Assembly: GCF_014204625.1 (NCBI RefSeq)
Contig: NZ_JACHLU010000009.1
Location: 1-64,000 of the forward strand
Source: Gillisella vitis
GTDB lineage: Bacteria > Pseudomonadota > Alphaproteobacteria > Rhizobiales > Rhizobiaceae
Direction of reading: 5' to 3'
DNA: 64,000 bases
Shown: piece after piece, positions 42,115 to 50,935 of the stretch
Position numbering within the stretch: the first letter of the stretch is position 1
Layout: every line of letters begins with the position of its first letter
Notes under the pieces: model-generated
The model's input: only the letters and a program-made list of their open reading frames with translations
Told to the model about the DNA's origin: nothing
The model's database searches: none
Program-made: the position numbers and the translations under genes

Positions 42115-43158
42115 TTAGAACGAGCGCTGAAGACGAACGAAACCAGTCCATACGTCGTTGTTGCCGCTCCAGTCCTTGTTCTGGTACTGAGCAGAAACCT
42201 TGGCAGCAAGACCAGAAGCGATCTTGTAGTCAACGGTCAGACCGCCCTTGGTGATGTCACCACTGTCAAGAGCTGCATCGGTGCCAGACCAGTACTGGAT
42301 ACCAGGTGTCAGAGTGATCTTGTCGGTGATCTTTGCAGCATACTGAGCAGCAACAGTCCACTTGGCCAAGTCGTAGTAAGCGTTTGCGCCGCTGGTGTAG
42401 ATACCAGCGATACCAAATTCGCCTGGACCAACTTCAGCTGTTGCGAGAAGGCGTACAGAACCTTCCTGGGCAGCAAAGTCGTAAGAACCAAGCAGGTTTG
42501 CAGTAACGACGCCGAACGTGCCGCCAACCTGAGCTTCAACACCAACGTTGTTGTCGCGGTTGTAGCTCAAAGACGTCGAACGGGAATACAAGCCGCTCAA
42601 TTCGTCAACAGATGCATAAACAAAGAACTTGTCTGCTGTGTACTTGTAAGCAATCGAGTTCAAACGGTTCGAACCGATATCATCGGTTTCGCCGGACAGA
42701 TCGCTATCCCAAGGGTTGTAGAACGAACCAACCATGAAGCCGCCAGCAGTGATGAAGGCTTCGTCGATTTCAACAGAATTGGTGTCGTTGGTCGTGCCGG
42801 AAGCATCGTTCAACTTGGTTGTGTTGCCACCCTGCCAAGCGCGCAGTGTGATGGTCGAACCAATGGTGCCGATTTCAGAATCGTTCTTTGCGTCGAACGT
42901 TACGAGACCGCGTGTCATCGAGTTCCAGTTACGGCCGCCAGAAAGCGAGCTGTAATCAACCTGGGCACGAACATAACCGCTGATCTTCAGGCAGGTTTCA
43001 GTGCCGGGGATGTAAAAATAGCCAGTGCCGAAAGCGTCGCAAACGCGCACATATTCAGCTGGCTCAGGAGCAGCAGCGACGATAGCGTCGGCAGCTTGAG
43101 CGCCGGACACGGCTGCGAGAGCCGCTGCGGAGCCGAGGAGGATGCCCTTAATGTTCAT
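42115..43158 (-). CDS. RopA-type outer membrane porin, copy 1
   Basis: A 347-aa porin with a 22-residue signal peptide ending AQA. Next come CDAFGTGYFYIPGTETCLKISGYV (two Cys; conserved mature start, residues 39-62) and alternating beta strands down to a C-terminal Phe (FVRLQRSF). It forms a trimeric channel for small hydrophilic molecules and is of the porin_2 family found in Rhizobiales. The start at 43158 has GGAGAT upstream. It is a tandem paralogue of the next gene. Confidence 0.9.
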   Translation of the reverse strand: MNIKGILLGSAAALAAVSGAQAADAIVAAAPEPAEYVRVCDAFGTGYFYIPGTETCLKISGYVRAQVDYSSLSGGRNWNSMTRGLVTFDAKNDSEIGTIGSTITLRAWQGGNTTKLNDASGTTNDTNSVEIDEAFITAGGFMVGSFYNPWDSDLSGETDDIGSNRLNSIAYKYTADKFFVYASVDELSGLYSRSTSLSYNRDNNVGVEAQVGGTFGVVTANLLGSYDFAAQEGSVRLLATAEVGPGEFGIAGIYTSGANAYYDLAKWTVAAQYAAKITDKITLTPGIQYWSGTDAALDSGDITKGGLTVDYKIASGLAAKVSAQYQNKDWSGNNDVWTGFVRLQRSF

Positions 43159-43307
43159 AGAAATCTCCAGTTTTATTTTTTTTGAAGAAGGCCGAAGCCT
43201 ACGCACACTCATTCTCACAATACGCCCCCCGGCACAAATATTATGAGACACTTCCCCCAACTAAAAGAACCCCGCGGATAACCGCGAGGTTCCTTTTCGA
43301 AAATGGA

Positions 43308-44357
43308 TTAGAACGAACGCTGCAAGCGAACGAAGCCAGTCCAAACATCGCTATTGCCGCTCGAATCCTTGTCCTGATACTGAGCAGAAACCTTCGTTGT
43401 CAGACCAGATGCGATCTTGTAGTCAACAGTCAAACCACCGCGAGTAATATCACGACCGGCGAAGTCGCCATTCGCGTTCAGCTGAGTGTTAGAGAAATAC
43501 TGCACACCAGGCGTCAAAGTCAGCTTGTCAGTAATCTTTGCAGCGTATTCAGCAGCAACGCTCCACTCACTTGCGTCATAGTAGGTGTTTACACCGCTTG
43601 CATAAACACCGGCGATAGAAAATGTGCCTGGGCCAGCAACGATATTGGCAACGCCGAATACTGCACCATCTTCAGCAGCAATATCATAACCACCAACAAC
43701 CATTACAGTTGCTGGACCAAAGCTTGCGCCTACGCGACCGCTAATGCCAACATTGTTGTCACGGTTGTAATTACCAAGACCAGCCGTATTGTTGATCTTG
43801 CTATCCGTTACGGCAGGACCATTTGCTTCATCCACAGAAAGACCAGCGAATACTGTATCAGACTTGTAGTTGTAGGCGATCGAGTTCATACGATTGCCAC
43901 CGATTGCATCGGTCTCGCCGGACATGCGATTGTCATCGAAGTAGTTATAGAACGAACCAACCTGAAAACCAGCAACAGTGATGAATGCTGTGTCGATTTC
44001 AACGCTGCTGGAAGAAGCAGAGTCGTTCCAAGCGCGCATCGAGATTTCAGAACCGATCGTACCAACTTCAGAATCGTTCTTGGCTTCGAACTTAACCAAG
44101 CCACGTGTACGAGCATTCCAGTTACGAGCGCCGGAAATGTTCTCAGAACCGTATTCGACCTGTGCACGAACGTAACCGCTGATCTTGAGGCAGGTTTCGG
44201 TACCAGGAATATAGAAGTAACCAGTGCCGAAAGCGTCGCAAACGCGAACGTATTCAGCTGGCTCAGGAGCAGCTGCAACGATAGCGTCGGCAGCCTGTGC
44301 GCCCGATACTGCTGCAAGAGCTGCAGCGGAGCCAAGAAGAATGGCCTTGATGTTCAT
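43308..44357 (-). CDS. RopA-type outer membrane porin, copy 2
   Basis: A 349-aa porin almost identical to copy 1 over the signal peptide and first strands and over the last 40 residues (VSAQYQDKDSSGNSDVWTGF), but diverged in the loops between. It has the same C-terminal Phe and the same CDAFGTGYFYIPGTETC mature start. It lies upstream of copy 1 on the same strand with 149 bases between, so each may have its own leader. A GGAGGTC precedes the ATG. Confidence 0.92.
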   Translation of the reverse strand: MNIKAILLGSAAALAAVSGAQAADAIVAAAPEPAEYVRVCDAFGTGYFYIPGTETCLKISGYVRAQVEYGSENISGARNWNARTRGLVKFEAKNDSEVGTIGSEISMRAWNDSASSSSVEIDTAFITVAGFQVGSFYNYFDDNRMSGETDAIGGNRMNSIAYNYKSDTVFAGLSVDEANGPAVTDSKINNTAGLGNYNRDNNVGISGRVGASFGPATVMVVGGYDIAAEDGAVFGVANIVAGPGTFSIAGVYASGVNTYYDASEWSVAAEYAAKITDKLTLTPGVQYFSNTQLNANGDFAGRDITRGGLTVDYKIASGLTTKVSAQYQDKDSSGNSDVWTGFVRLQRSF

Positions 44358-45011
44358 AATGACCTCCAGTCAAGTTTCATAAGGGTCTGGGCATATTGGC
44401 TGAAGGACAGCATGAACTGCCCCATCCCCGTTAAGTCTCGAAGACGGACGATCCACCGCCGCGCTTCTGATGTTCAAAATACAAAACCCGGCAGTCCATG
44501 CAATCAACAAACGGCTTTGCGTCGGGTTTCACACCACCCTTCATGGAAGCCTGTGGCGAAAAAGCCACAAACCACGGTGGCGCAGAGCGGTTTTCTTTAC
44601 TCTTCATTAAGGAAATCTTTGAAAAACAAACAGGAATGTCCACTCAATACGCTTTATAGACACGATCAACAAGGCGGCAACATTGAGAATGCATGGCGAT
44701 TCCCTCCCTTTTGGAGCCGCCACATCCGCAATTTCATTGGAACGGCAATATCGAATCCCAATAAGATTGGCCTGTGCCATTGATGGACTACTTCGAATCT
44801 GAACGACCGATTCTCACTTCCACGGTGTGATTCTCCATCACAGGCGATGGACATCACCGGAAAACCACTCTGTATAAGTGTAGCTCGGGGCCAAAACACA
44901 AAACCCGAACATAAGGTCAGAAGCCGGAAAAATAAAAATGCGTGTTTTATGACAGGAATTTTTCGAAAAGCGCTTGCAATCGAATCCATGAACACATAAT
45001 CAGACCGCACC
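44358..45011. other. 654-base gap upstream of the porins
   Basis: This gap should hold the porin promoter and a long 5' leader, but I cannot point to a clear -35/-10 pair. Short open frames on both strands lack ribosome-binding sites and family features, so I do not call a gene. Several short inverted repeats, such as the GAGAATC pieces near 44820, are present without clear meaning. Confidence 0.4.
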
Positions 45012-45101
45012 GGAGAGGTGGCCGAGTGGTCGAAGGCGCTCCCCTGCTAAGGGAGTATACCAGAGATGGTATCGAGGGTTCGAATCCCTTCCTCTCCGCC
45101 A
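45012..45101 (+). tRNA. tRNA-Ser (GCU anticodon)
   Basis: A class II tRNA of 90 bases including an encoded CCA. The acceptor GGAGAGG (45012-45018) pairs with CCTCTCC (45091-45097), discriminator G. The D-arm GCCGAGTGGTCGAAGGC is typical of Ser tRNAs. The anticodon loop reads CTGCTAA, giving anticodon GCT. A long variable arm (GTATACCAGAGATGGTATC) and the T-arm GAGGGTTCGAATCCCTT complete it. Confidence 0.96.
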
Positions 45102-45220
45102 TATATGATTTCCCTACACATCATCACCATTCATTAAGCTTTGAATATAAAGGCTTATCTGTGCGTTTAGAGTGCACCGTAGTTCGCAAGTGTGCCGATA
45201 TATCCCGATATGGGGGTAGG

Positions 45221-46435
45221 CTATAAAAGCTGCTTCAGGTCGCTTTGTGCGTCTCGCACGACTGTCTGGTCGGGTGTCCGCCCCATATCCAGCAGCTTCT
45301 TGCCTGTTACGTAAGCGCGCGCGTCGTTAATGGCGTCCACGGCAATAAACTGCCCCTGCCGATAATACCAGACAGACATGCTGCCATCGCGGATACCGGG
45401 GCGCACGACGGTCTCGTCATAGCCCAGATTCAAACCGGCAATCTGAAGCTTGAGGTCGTATTGATCCGACCAGAACCAGGGTCTGGGTTGATAGGGTTGA
45501 TTGGCACCAGCAAGAACTGCTGCCACAGCATCGCCCTGATCGACAGCATTCTGAACCGATTCGAGCAGGATTTCTCCGCCGTCCCATGGCTGGCGCGCGC
45601 AATCGCCCACAGCAAAGATGTCAGGATCAGACGTTCTGGCAAACGAATCAACGACAATGCCATTGCGCACAGGCAGACCTGCCCGCGCGGCCAGGCCATC
45701 ATTGGGTGTCACACCGATACCGACAATCACCATATCAACATTCAACTGACTGCCGTCCGACAGTTCCGCCGCGCACACACGGCCTTCGTGGCCAATGAGG
45801 TGACGCAGGCCGGTGCCTTCACGAATCGCCACGCCATGGCCAACATGGGCTGATCGAATAAAATCAGCCGTCTCTTTTGCTGCCACCCGCGCCAGAATGC
45901 GCTCGGCCATTTCAATGACGGTCACCTCAAGCCCAAGATGGCGCGCAACCGCTGCCGCCTCCAGCCCGATATAGCCACCACCAACAATCAGCAGACGGCG
46001 GCCGGGTTTCATCTCAAGGCTGAGCCGGTCTGCATCATCCTTGTTGCGAACCGTGAAAACACCAGAAAGATTGCCACCAATGTCCTTTGGCAGTTGCCGT
46101 GGTGTCGCACCTGTTGCCAGAACCAGCTTATCGTAAGCGAGTCTTGACCCATCCTGCAAAACAACCTGCTTTGCCGTGCGGTCAATCTCCTCAACCCATG
46201 TGCACAGGCGCAGGGTCACATCATTGTCGCTATACCATTGCTCGGGGCGCAAAAGCAGCCGATCAAAGCTCATCTCGCCCAGCAGATATTTTTTCGACAG
46301 CGGCGGCCGCTGATACGGTGCCTCCGCTTCAACACCCAGAATGGTGATCGGGCGATTGTCTTTCAGACTGCGCAGCTTCGACGCTGTGGAAAACGCGGCC
46401 TGCCCCGCACCAACAATCACCAGTTCTTGTGTCAC
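45221..46435 (-). CDS. FAD-dependent ferredoxin/rubredoxin reductase-type oxidoreductase
   Basis: A 404-aa flavoprotein. The FAD Rossmann motif VIVGAGQAAFSTA lies at the N-terminus, the NAD(P)H motif VGGGYIGLEAAAV near residue 150, and the second FAD motif DIFAVGDCA near residue 270. This is the layout of reductases that feed electrons to dioxygenase ferredoxins or rubredoxin. The GTG start at 46435 is chosen for its GGAGG at good spacing; the frame is open upstream. No partner ferredoxin gene is nearby. Confidence 0.88.
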   Translation of the reverse strand: MTQELVIVGAGQAAFSTASKLRSLKDNRPITILGVEAEAPYQRPPLSKKYLLGEMSFDRLLLRPEQWYSDNDVTLRLCTWVEEIDRTAKQVVLQDGSRLAYDKLVLATGATPRQLPKDIGGNLSGVFTVRNKDDADRLSLEMKPGRRLLIVGGGYIGLEAAAVARHLGLEVTVIEMAERILARVAAKETADFIRSAHVGHGVAIREGTGLRHLIGHEGRVCAAELSDGSQLNVDMVIVGIGVTPNDGLAARAGLPVRNGIVVDSFARTSDPDIFAVGDCARQPWDGGEILLESVQNAVDQGDAVAAVLAGANQPYQPRPWFWSDQYDLKLQIAGLNLGYDETVVRPGIRDGSMSVWYYRQGQFIAVDAINDARAYVTGKKLLDMGRTPDQTVVRDAQSDLKQLL

Positions 46436-46711
46436 ATTCGCCTCCAGCCCGGCCGAAACAATAGTCGCCCTGATTATCTCATAATGATTGAGAACCCAAC
46501 TTATTTGAAACGCACGACACGGTAAAAACGTTGGAATCGCCTCTGTGGATTTGACAGAGCGCAAATTTTGCATCAGGTAAACCTCTTCAGCAAAACGGCA
46601 AGGCCGCAGGTGGTGCGCAAGGGCGATGCAATTTTTACGTCAAAATGGAACAAAGCATTAGGAAAAATGCGTTAAAATGGTTCCAGTAAAGACATAGGGA
46701 GGACGGAGATC

Positions 46712-47059
46712 ATGCCGTTGCAGAATATTCCCGACGCAAGAAAAGGCATCTCGCAGGATAAAGTCTATCGGAAATTCACGATAGACAGGCCCGGCAAGAT
46801 CATATTTGTTGGTCATCACCTCAGCACCAAGACAAGTGTTCGCTGCCTTGTGCGTCAAATTTCTCTTTACGGTGCAGACCTTGAGGTCAGCCGCTACCTG
46901 CCTGTTCCCAAAAACTTCTTTCTGGAAATTCTGGGCATTCGTGACGAAATTGGCTGCACTCTCATCCGCCGGGAACAGGAAGTCGCCATTGTTGGGTTCA
47001 ATATGTTGATCGACCCGGAGTTTCTGCATCACGTTGTGAAATTGTCTTTTGAATTCTGA
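46712..47059 (+). CDS. PilZ-like domain protein, degenerate
   Basis: A 115-aa protein with a PilZ-like beta barrel (IDRPGKIIFVGHHLSTKTSVRC and QISLYGADLEVSRYLPVP). The c-di-GMP-binding RxxxR box is not clear and the DxSxxG motif is changed to QISLYGA, so nucleotide binding is doubtful. GGAGGACGGAGATC precedes the ATG. It is followed by a second PilZ gene on the same strand. Confidence 0.72.
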   Translation: MPLQNIPDARKGISQDKVYRKFTIDRPGKIIFVGHHLSTKTSVRCLVRQISLYGADLEVSRYLPVPKNFFLEILGIRDEIGCTLIRREQEVAIVGFNMLIDPEFLHHVVKLSFEF

Positions 47060-47143
47060 CACTGTTGATCAATGGTCTTACCTGTCACCGCAGTCACAAT
47101 TCTTAGAATTTTATAGGAAAAATTAAACCGTATATAAGTCTTT

Positions 47144-47596
47144 ATGCCTCAGGATGACGTCATGCACACAGGGCAACGAGGTATTGAAATGCAGTCAGGA
47201 CATCCTCTTCGTGCTGTCGCCTCAGAAATGTACGAGCGCCGCTGGGACCGTTTTCAGGTTAAGCGCCCTGCCCGAATCATGGCGGTGCGCCCCGGTTTGA
47301 GCGGAACAATGTCGCGCAGTGCAACCGTGCTGGATATATCACGCGGTGGTGCAGGTCTTGATATTGATTCAAACATTGGCCTTGGAACCCATTATTATCT
47401 TGAGATTTTGGGGCTGGCCACCCGCATCGGCTGCGCCGAGGCCTTTCGAAACGGAAGACGCGCCGGTGTGAAATTCATTCTGCCGATCTCGGAAGCCCTG
47501 TTGCAGCGGGTGATTCGTGCGGATTTCATGATGGGCAACAATCTTGATGATGCAGGCAAGTCTGTGCAGCCGGGTGTGGGGCTGATCGCGCGGTAG
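47144..47596 (+). CDS. PilZ domain protein
   Basis: A 150-aa protein with a more complete PilZ domain: RRWDRFQVKRPARI supplies the RxxxR-type box and LDISRGGAGLDI the DxSxxG motif, so it may bind cyclic di-GMP. Such single-domain proteins act on motility, polysaccharide or secretion targets. Starts at 47144, 47162 and 47189 are all possible; the last has GAGG at good spacing and would begin at MQSGHP. Confidence 0.78.
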   Translation: MPQDDVMHTGQRGIEMQSGHPLRAVASEMYERRWDRFQVKRPARIMAVRPGLSGTMSRSATVLDISRGGAGLDIDSNIGLGTHYYLEILGLATRIGCAEAFRNGRRAGVKFILPISEALLQRVIRADFMMGNNLDDAGKSVQPGVGLIAR

Positions 47597-47849
47597 TGCA
47601 TCGATGCACACGGAAGCTTCAGTGCACTGACGTTCTGCCGAAAAGTGTAATCAGGCCTTTGCGCTGGTTTCTCGCCCCAGGCCATCGCATACCGCCATTC
47701 TGATTTTGTCTTGAAGACGTGCAATTACACCCGCACAGCAGCTTTCTGTGGTTGTTTATTTGACGATTTGCGTTCAAAAAACGGGCGTGGCATTGACCAC
47801 CTTTGTTGTTGTTTCGCAGATTTGCCAGTTCGGCTCAGGAAGTCTTTTC

Positions 47850-48962
47850 ATGCCATCGTTCTCACGGTTCACACCCCTTATCAGCCGCCTGCCGTCCACC
47901 GTGCCTTTTGTCGGCCCGGAAGCAATTGAACGTCATCAAGGCTCCGCCATCAAAGCGCGAATCGGGGCCAATGAGAGCGGCTTTGGCCCCTCGCCCCAGG
48001 CACTGCTGGCGTTGCAAGAGGCTGCCGCGGACGTGTGGAAATACGCGGACCCGGAAAATCACGATCTCAAAGCAGCGCTTGCCGCGCATTACAATCTCGC
48101 ACCCGCCAATTTTGCAGTTGGTGAAGGCGTTGATGATCTTCTGGGGTTGGTGGTTCGGATGATTGTCGAGCCGGGCACGCCGGTTGTCACCTCCCTTGGC
48201 GGCTATCCAACCTTTAATTTTCATGTCTCCGGCTTTGGCGGACACCTGGTCACCACGCCCTATGTCAATGATCGGGAGGATCTTGAAGGCCTTCTGGCCT
48301 GTGCGAAGCGCGAAAATGCGCCGCTGGTCTATCTGGCCAATCCCGACAACCCCATGGGAAGCTGGCATGACGCAGACGATATTATCGCTTTTGCCAGAGC
48401 TTTGCCGCAGACCTGCCTGCTGATTCTGGACGAAGCCTATAGCGAGACGGCTCCGCCAAGTGCTATCCCCGCGCTCCAGTCTCTGATTGATCTGCCCAAC
48501 ATCCTGCGGATGCGCACATTTTCGAAAGCCTACGGGCTGGCAGGTGCGCGAATCGGTTATGCCATTGGCACCCCCGACAACACAGTGGTGTTTGATCGGA
48601 TTCGCAATCACTTTGGCATGGTGCGCACCTCTGTGGCCGCAGCGCTGGCGGCTTTGGCAGATCAAACCTATCTTCACGGCGTGATTGCGGACATTGCAAA
48701 AGCGCGGGAGCGTATTGCGCAGATCGCCCGTGACAATGGATTGCAGCCCCTGCCATCGGCCACCAATTTTGTTGCCATCGATTGTGGCCGCGATGCGGTT
48801 TATGCCCGCGCAATTGTCGATGGCTTGATCCGGCACGGCGTGTTTATCCGAATGCCCGGCATTGCCCCGCTCAACCGCTGCATCCGTGTCAGTGCGGGTG
48901 TTGCAGCGGATCTTGATCTGTTTGAGCAGGCCCTGCCCGTTGTTTTGAAAAGCATTCCATAA
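47850..48962 (+). CDS. Pyridoxal-phosphate aminotransferase of the histidinol-phosphate type
   Basis: A 370-aa class I/II aminotransferase. The N-terminal RIGANESGFGPSPQAL and YADPENHDLKAALAAHY are HisC-like, YLANPDNPMGSW near residue 165 holds the conserved Asn, and the PLP Lys lies in RTFSKAYGLAGARIGYA near residue 225. Rhizobia often carry extra HisC-like enzymes outside the his operon, acting on histidinol phosphate or aromatic amino acids. ATG 47850 is used with AGGAAG upstream. A terminator follows. Confidence 0.85.
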   Translation: MPSFSRFTPLISRLPSTVPFVGPEAIERHQGSAIKARIGANESGFGPSPQALLALQEAAADVWKYADPENHDLKAALAAHYNLAPANFAVGEGVDDLLGLVVRMIVEPGTPVVTSLGGYPTFNFHVSGFGGHLVTTPYVNDREDLEGLLACAKRENAPLVYLANPDNPMGSWHDADDIIAFARALPQTCLLILDEAYSETAPPSAIPALQSLIDLPNILRMRTFSKAYGLAGARIGYAIGTPDNTVVFDRIRNHFGMVRTSVAAALAALADQTYLHGVIADIAKARERIAQIARDNGLQPLPSATNFVAIDCGRDAVYARAIVDGLIRHGVFIRMPGIAPLNRCIRVSAGVAADLDLFEQALPVVLKSIP

Positions 48963-48968
48963 AAGAAA

Positions 48969-49004
48969 AACCGCGCCAGCCTTGTATCTGCTGGTCGCGG
49001 TTTG
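48969..49004. terminator. Terminator between convergent genes
   Basis: AAACCGCG-CCAGC pairs with GCTGG-T-CGCGGTTT, a 13-bp stem with one bulged base and a 9-base loop, seven bases after the aminotransferase stop. The A-run before and T-run after allow use from both sides, including for the convergent Sel1-like gene. Confidence 0.7.
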
Positions 49005-49063
49005 AATGGTGTATACGCGCCACTGCGGACGCTCAATTGCATGTGTTGAATGACGGCGGTGGA

Positions 49064-49330
49064 TCAGTGGCAGGTCATCCATTCACGTGCATCGCGCAAA
49101 GCCTCGGCAAGCTGCGGCTTTGACATGGCCGCTGCCAGATTGGCTCTGAGATTGACAGAGCGGTCACATCCTTTGATCGCTGCGATGTTGAGCCATTTAT
49201 GCGCGGCCACAAGGTTCTGATCACAGCCGCGGCCTGTCGCATACATCAAGCCGATAATGCGAAAGACATCAGCCTGTGTTTCACCACTCATTGCCGCCAT
49301 ATCAGCTCCATGCGCGTCAAAATGTGCCAT
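49064..49330 (-). CDS. Sel1-like repeat protein
   Basis: An 88-aa protein with one or two Sel1-type helical repeats (VFRIIGLMYATGRGCDQNLVAAHKWLNIAA). Such proteins serve as small scaffolds for protein contacts. The start at 49330 (MAHFDAHGADMAAM) is chosen because the remaining upstream frame is basic and unlike the family. No signal peptide is seen. The 575 bases between here and the DUF2147 gene show no gene that I can support. Confidence 0.7.
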   Translation of the reverse strand: MAHFDAHGADMAAMSGETQADVFRIIGLMYATGRGCDQNLVAAHKWLNIAAIKGCDRSVNLRANLAAAMSKPQLAEALRDAREWMTCH

Positions 49331-49905
49331 CGCTCTTGCCCTTGTCCATTTTCTGTTCTGACCTTCAGCTCGCATCCCACACGTCTGGCGAGATTGAGCG
49401 CAAAGGCTGTATTTTATCATCTCATGGCACCCGTAACGGCCGTCTTCAAAGCCATTGGAACCATGAGCAAGTCCCTGTTTTCATTTCAAGAGCCAAACAC
49501 TGGCGACCATCTTGTGCGGTCTTTCCTGTGGTGTCGGCCCGGCCGGTTTTCCCGGCTCGTTTGATGTCCCCACTATGCCTGCCGGGTTTCAAAATGAGCT
49601 TAAAAGGCGTGCTTAATGACAAGCAAACGCTCTGAAAACCCTTTGTAAACTTGTCTTTCTGTTAAGCATCACAGAGGCCGGATTCCCGGCAAATTCAGGT
49701 TAATTTTACCGGATATTTACGGATCAGATTTTACCAATTATGAACCATGATACAGAAAGACATCCAAGGCGCGGTTATCCTGTCATCAAAACCACGCTGA
49801 GGTGACGTGGCAAAAATCTATTTACCTTTACGTGCGCGTCAATTACTTTCCCGCAGGACACCGCGCAATGTGATGCCGGTGCCGGGGAGCGACATGGAGG
49901 AAAGA

Positions 49906-50244
49906 ATGAAACGGATTTTATGGATGATCGGGGCTGCGGCTTTATGCGCCTCAACCGCTTTCGCTGCCGAACCCATTGAAGGCAAGTGGAAGACACAAAG
50001 CGGAGAAACTGCCGACATCCGACCATGCGGCGACAGTTTCTGCATCAATATCACAACGGGAAAACATGCGGGCAAGCAAATTGGCAAGCTCGACGGGCAG
50101 AAAACCGATTATAGCGGTGAAGTCACCGATCCTGAGGCAGACAAGACCTATTCTGGATCAGCAAAAATCAATGGTGACATACTCAAGCTCAAAGGCTGTG
50201 TCATGTCGGTGTTTTGCAAGAGCCAGACCTGGCGACGCATGTAG
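49906..50244 (+). CDS. DUF2147 family exported protein
   Basis: A 112-aa protein with a signal peptide (ILWMIGAAALCASTAFA, cleavage after AFA) and the DUF2147 core EGKWKTQSGETADIRPCGDSF, then a GCVMSVFCKSQTW ending; its four Cys may form disulfides in the periplasm. GGAGGAAAG lies at 49897-49905, fixing the ATG at 49906. Family function is unknown. Confidence 0.85.
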   Translation: MKRILWMIGAAALCASTAFAAEPIEGKWKTQSGETADIRPCGDSFCINITTGKHAGKQIGKLDGQKTDYSGEVTDPEADKTYSGSAKINGDILKLKGCVMSVFCKSQTWRRM

Positions 50245-50496
50245 TCATTGCGAAAAGCTGGTCCGTGCCCGGTCCGGCACGGACCAGCCAATGCAGGCCA
50301 TATCGTCAAGTGATGGGCCTGCCCCGCCATCGGGCCAAGGCCACCCATTTGCCAGAACAACACCGGATTCGAACACGGAAATCGGAACGCCATTTGGTGT
50401 CGCGCAATCGCTCGGCTCAATCGCTGCATAAACAAAAAGCGGATGCGTTGACACATGAACGACGTCAATGCGTCAGCGCACCAGATCTTTATCAAT

Positions 50497-50552
50497 AGTC
50501 TTCTGCATAATTCCTTAAATCGGAATCGATTTAAGGAATTATGCAGAAGATT
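50497..50552. repeat. Long perfect palindrome in a 422-base gap
   Basis: CTTCTGCATAATTCCTTAAA with two to three further bases (50500-50522) pairs perfectly with 50527-50549 around the loop GAAT, giving 23 bp that extend with one G-U step at the ends. It is AT-rich and not followed by a T-run. The surrounding gap 50245-50666 shows no supported gene. Confidence 0.75.
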
Positions 50553-50666
50553 AAAAGTGTTACAGTGTCCTTTCTGCGCCATATAGGGTGAGAGGCGCTG
50601 CAATATTCAGTTTCCATTCAGGTTGCTGTGCCATATTAAATCATAAACCTGACACGGGAGACACTT

Positions 50667-50819
50667 ATGGCATCAATTGCAAAACGCCTCACAGCCATAA
50701 GCATCATCATGACCCTGTTTGCCATGCTGTTTCTGACAATGATCAACGGTCACAATCCTATATTACGAATGCGTCAAGACCTGCAAACATCGATCTACAG
50801 CACTATGCCTGCTGCGTAG
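50667..50819 (+). CDS. Small single-span membrane protein
   Basis: A 50-aa ORF with GGGAGACACTT just before the ATG (GGAG at seven bases). Residues 8-26 (TAISIIMTLFAMLFLTMI) form one membrane segment, followed by a polar tail. No family is recognised. The start signal and clear hydrophobic segment make it a reasonable small gene between the palindrome and amn. Confidence 0.5.
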   Translation: MASIAKRLTAISIIMTLFAMLFLTMINGHNPILRMRQDLQTSIYSTMPAA

Positions 50820-50935
50820 TCTGGGAACCAGCTTTGCCGGGCAAAGGCCGCTTGCGACACAAAATGACAGAGGATGTCATGCGGCCTGAGCGCATCTGTC
50901 GTTTGCTTGTTAAAGAGACCGCACTATAATGTCTC

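Noticed and set aside
43182..44783. Long + strand open frame of 533 codons across the porin region
   Set aside because: It is the antisense shadow of the second porin gene; composition is Ser/Thr/Arg-rich without domains and there is no ribosome-binding site.
44666..45010. - strand ORF of 114 codons between porins and tRNA-Ser
   Set aside because: No ribosome-binding site, no family resemblance, and Arg/His/Trp-rich composition; kept as unassigned gap.
45012..45101. tRNA-Ser as an integration site for the prophage
   Set aside because: The prophage is of the Mu type, lacks an integrase and ends 12 kb away inside ada; no attachment repeat is seen at the tRNA.
47748..47849. Upstream extension of the aminotransferase frame
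   Set aside because: The first 34 codons are hydrophobic and Cys-rich, unlike the family; the ATG at 47850 has AGGAAG upstream and starts where HisC-type proteins start.
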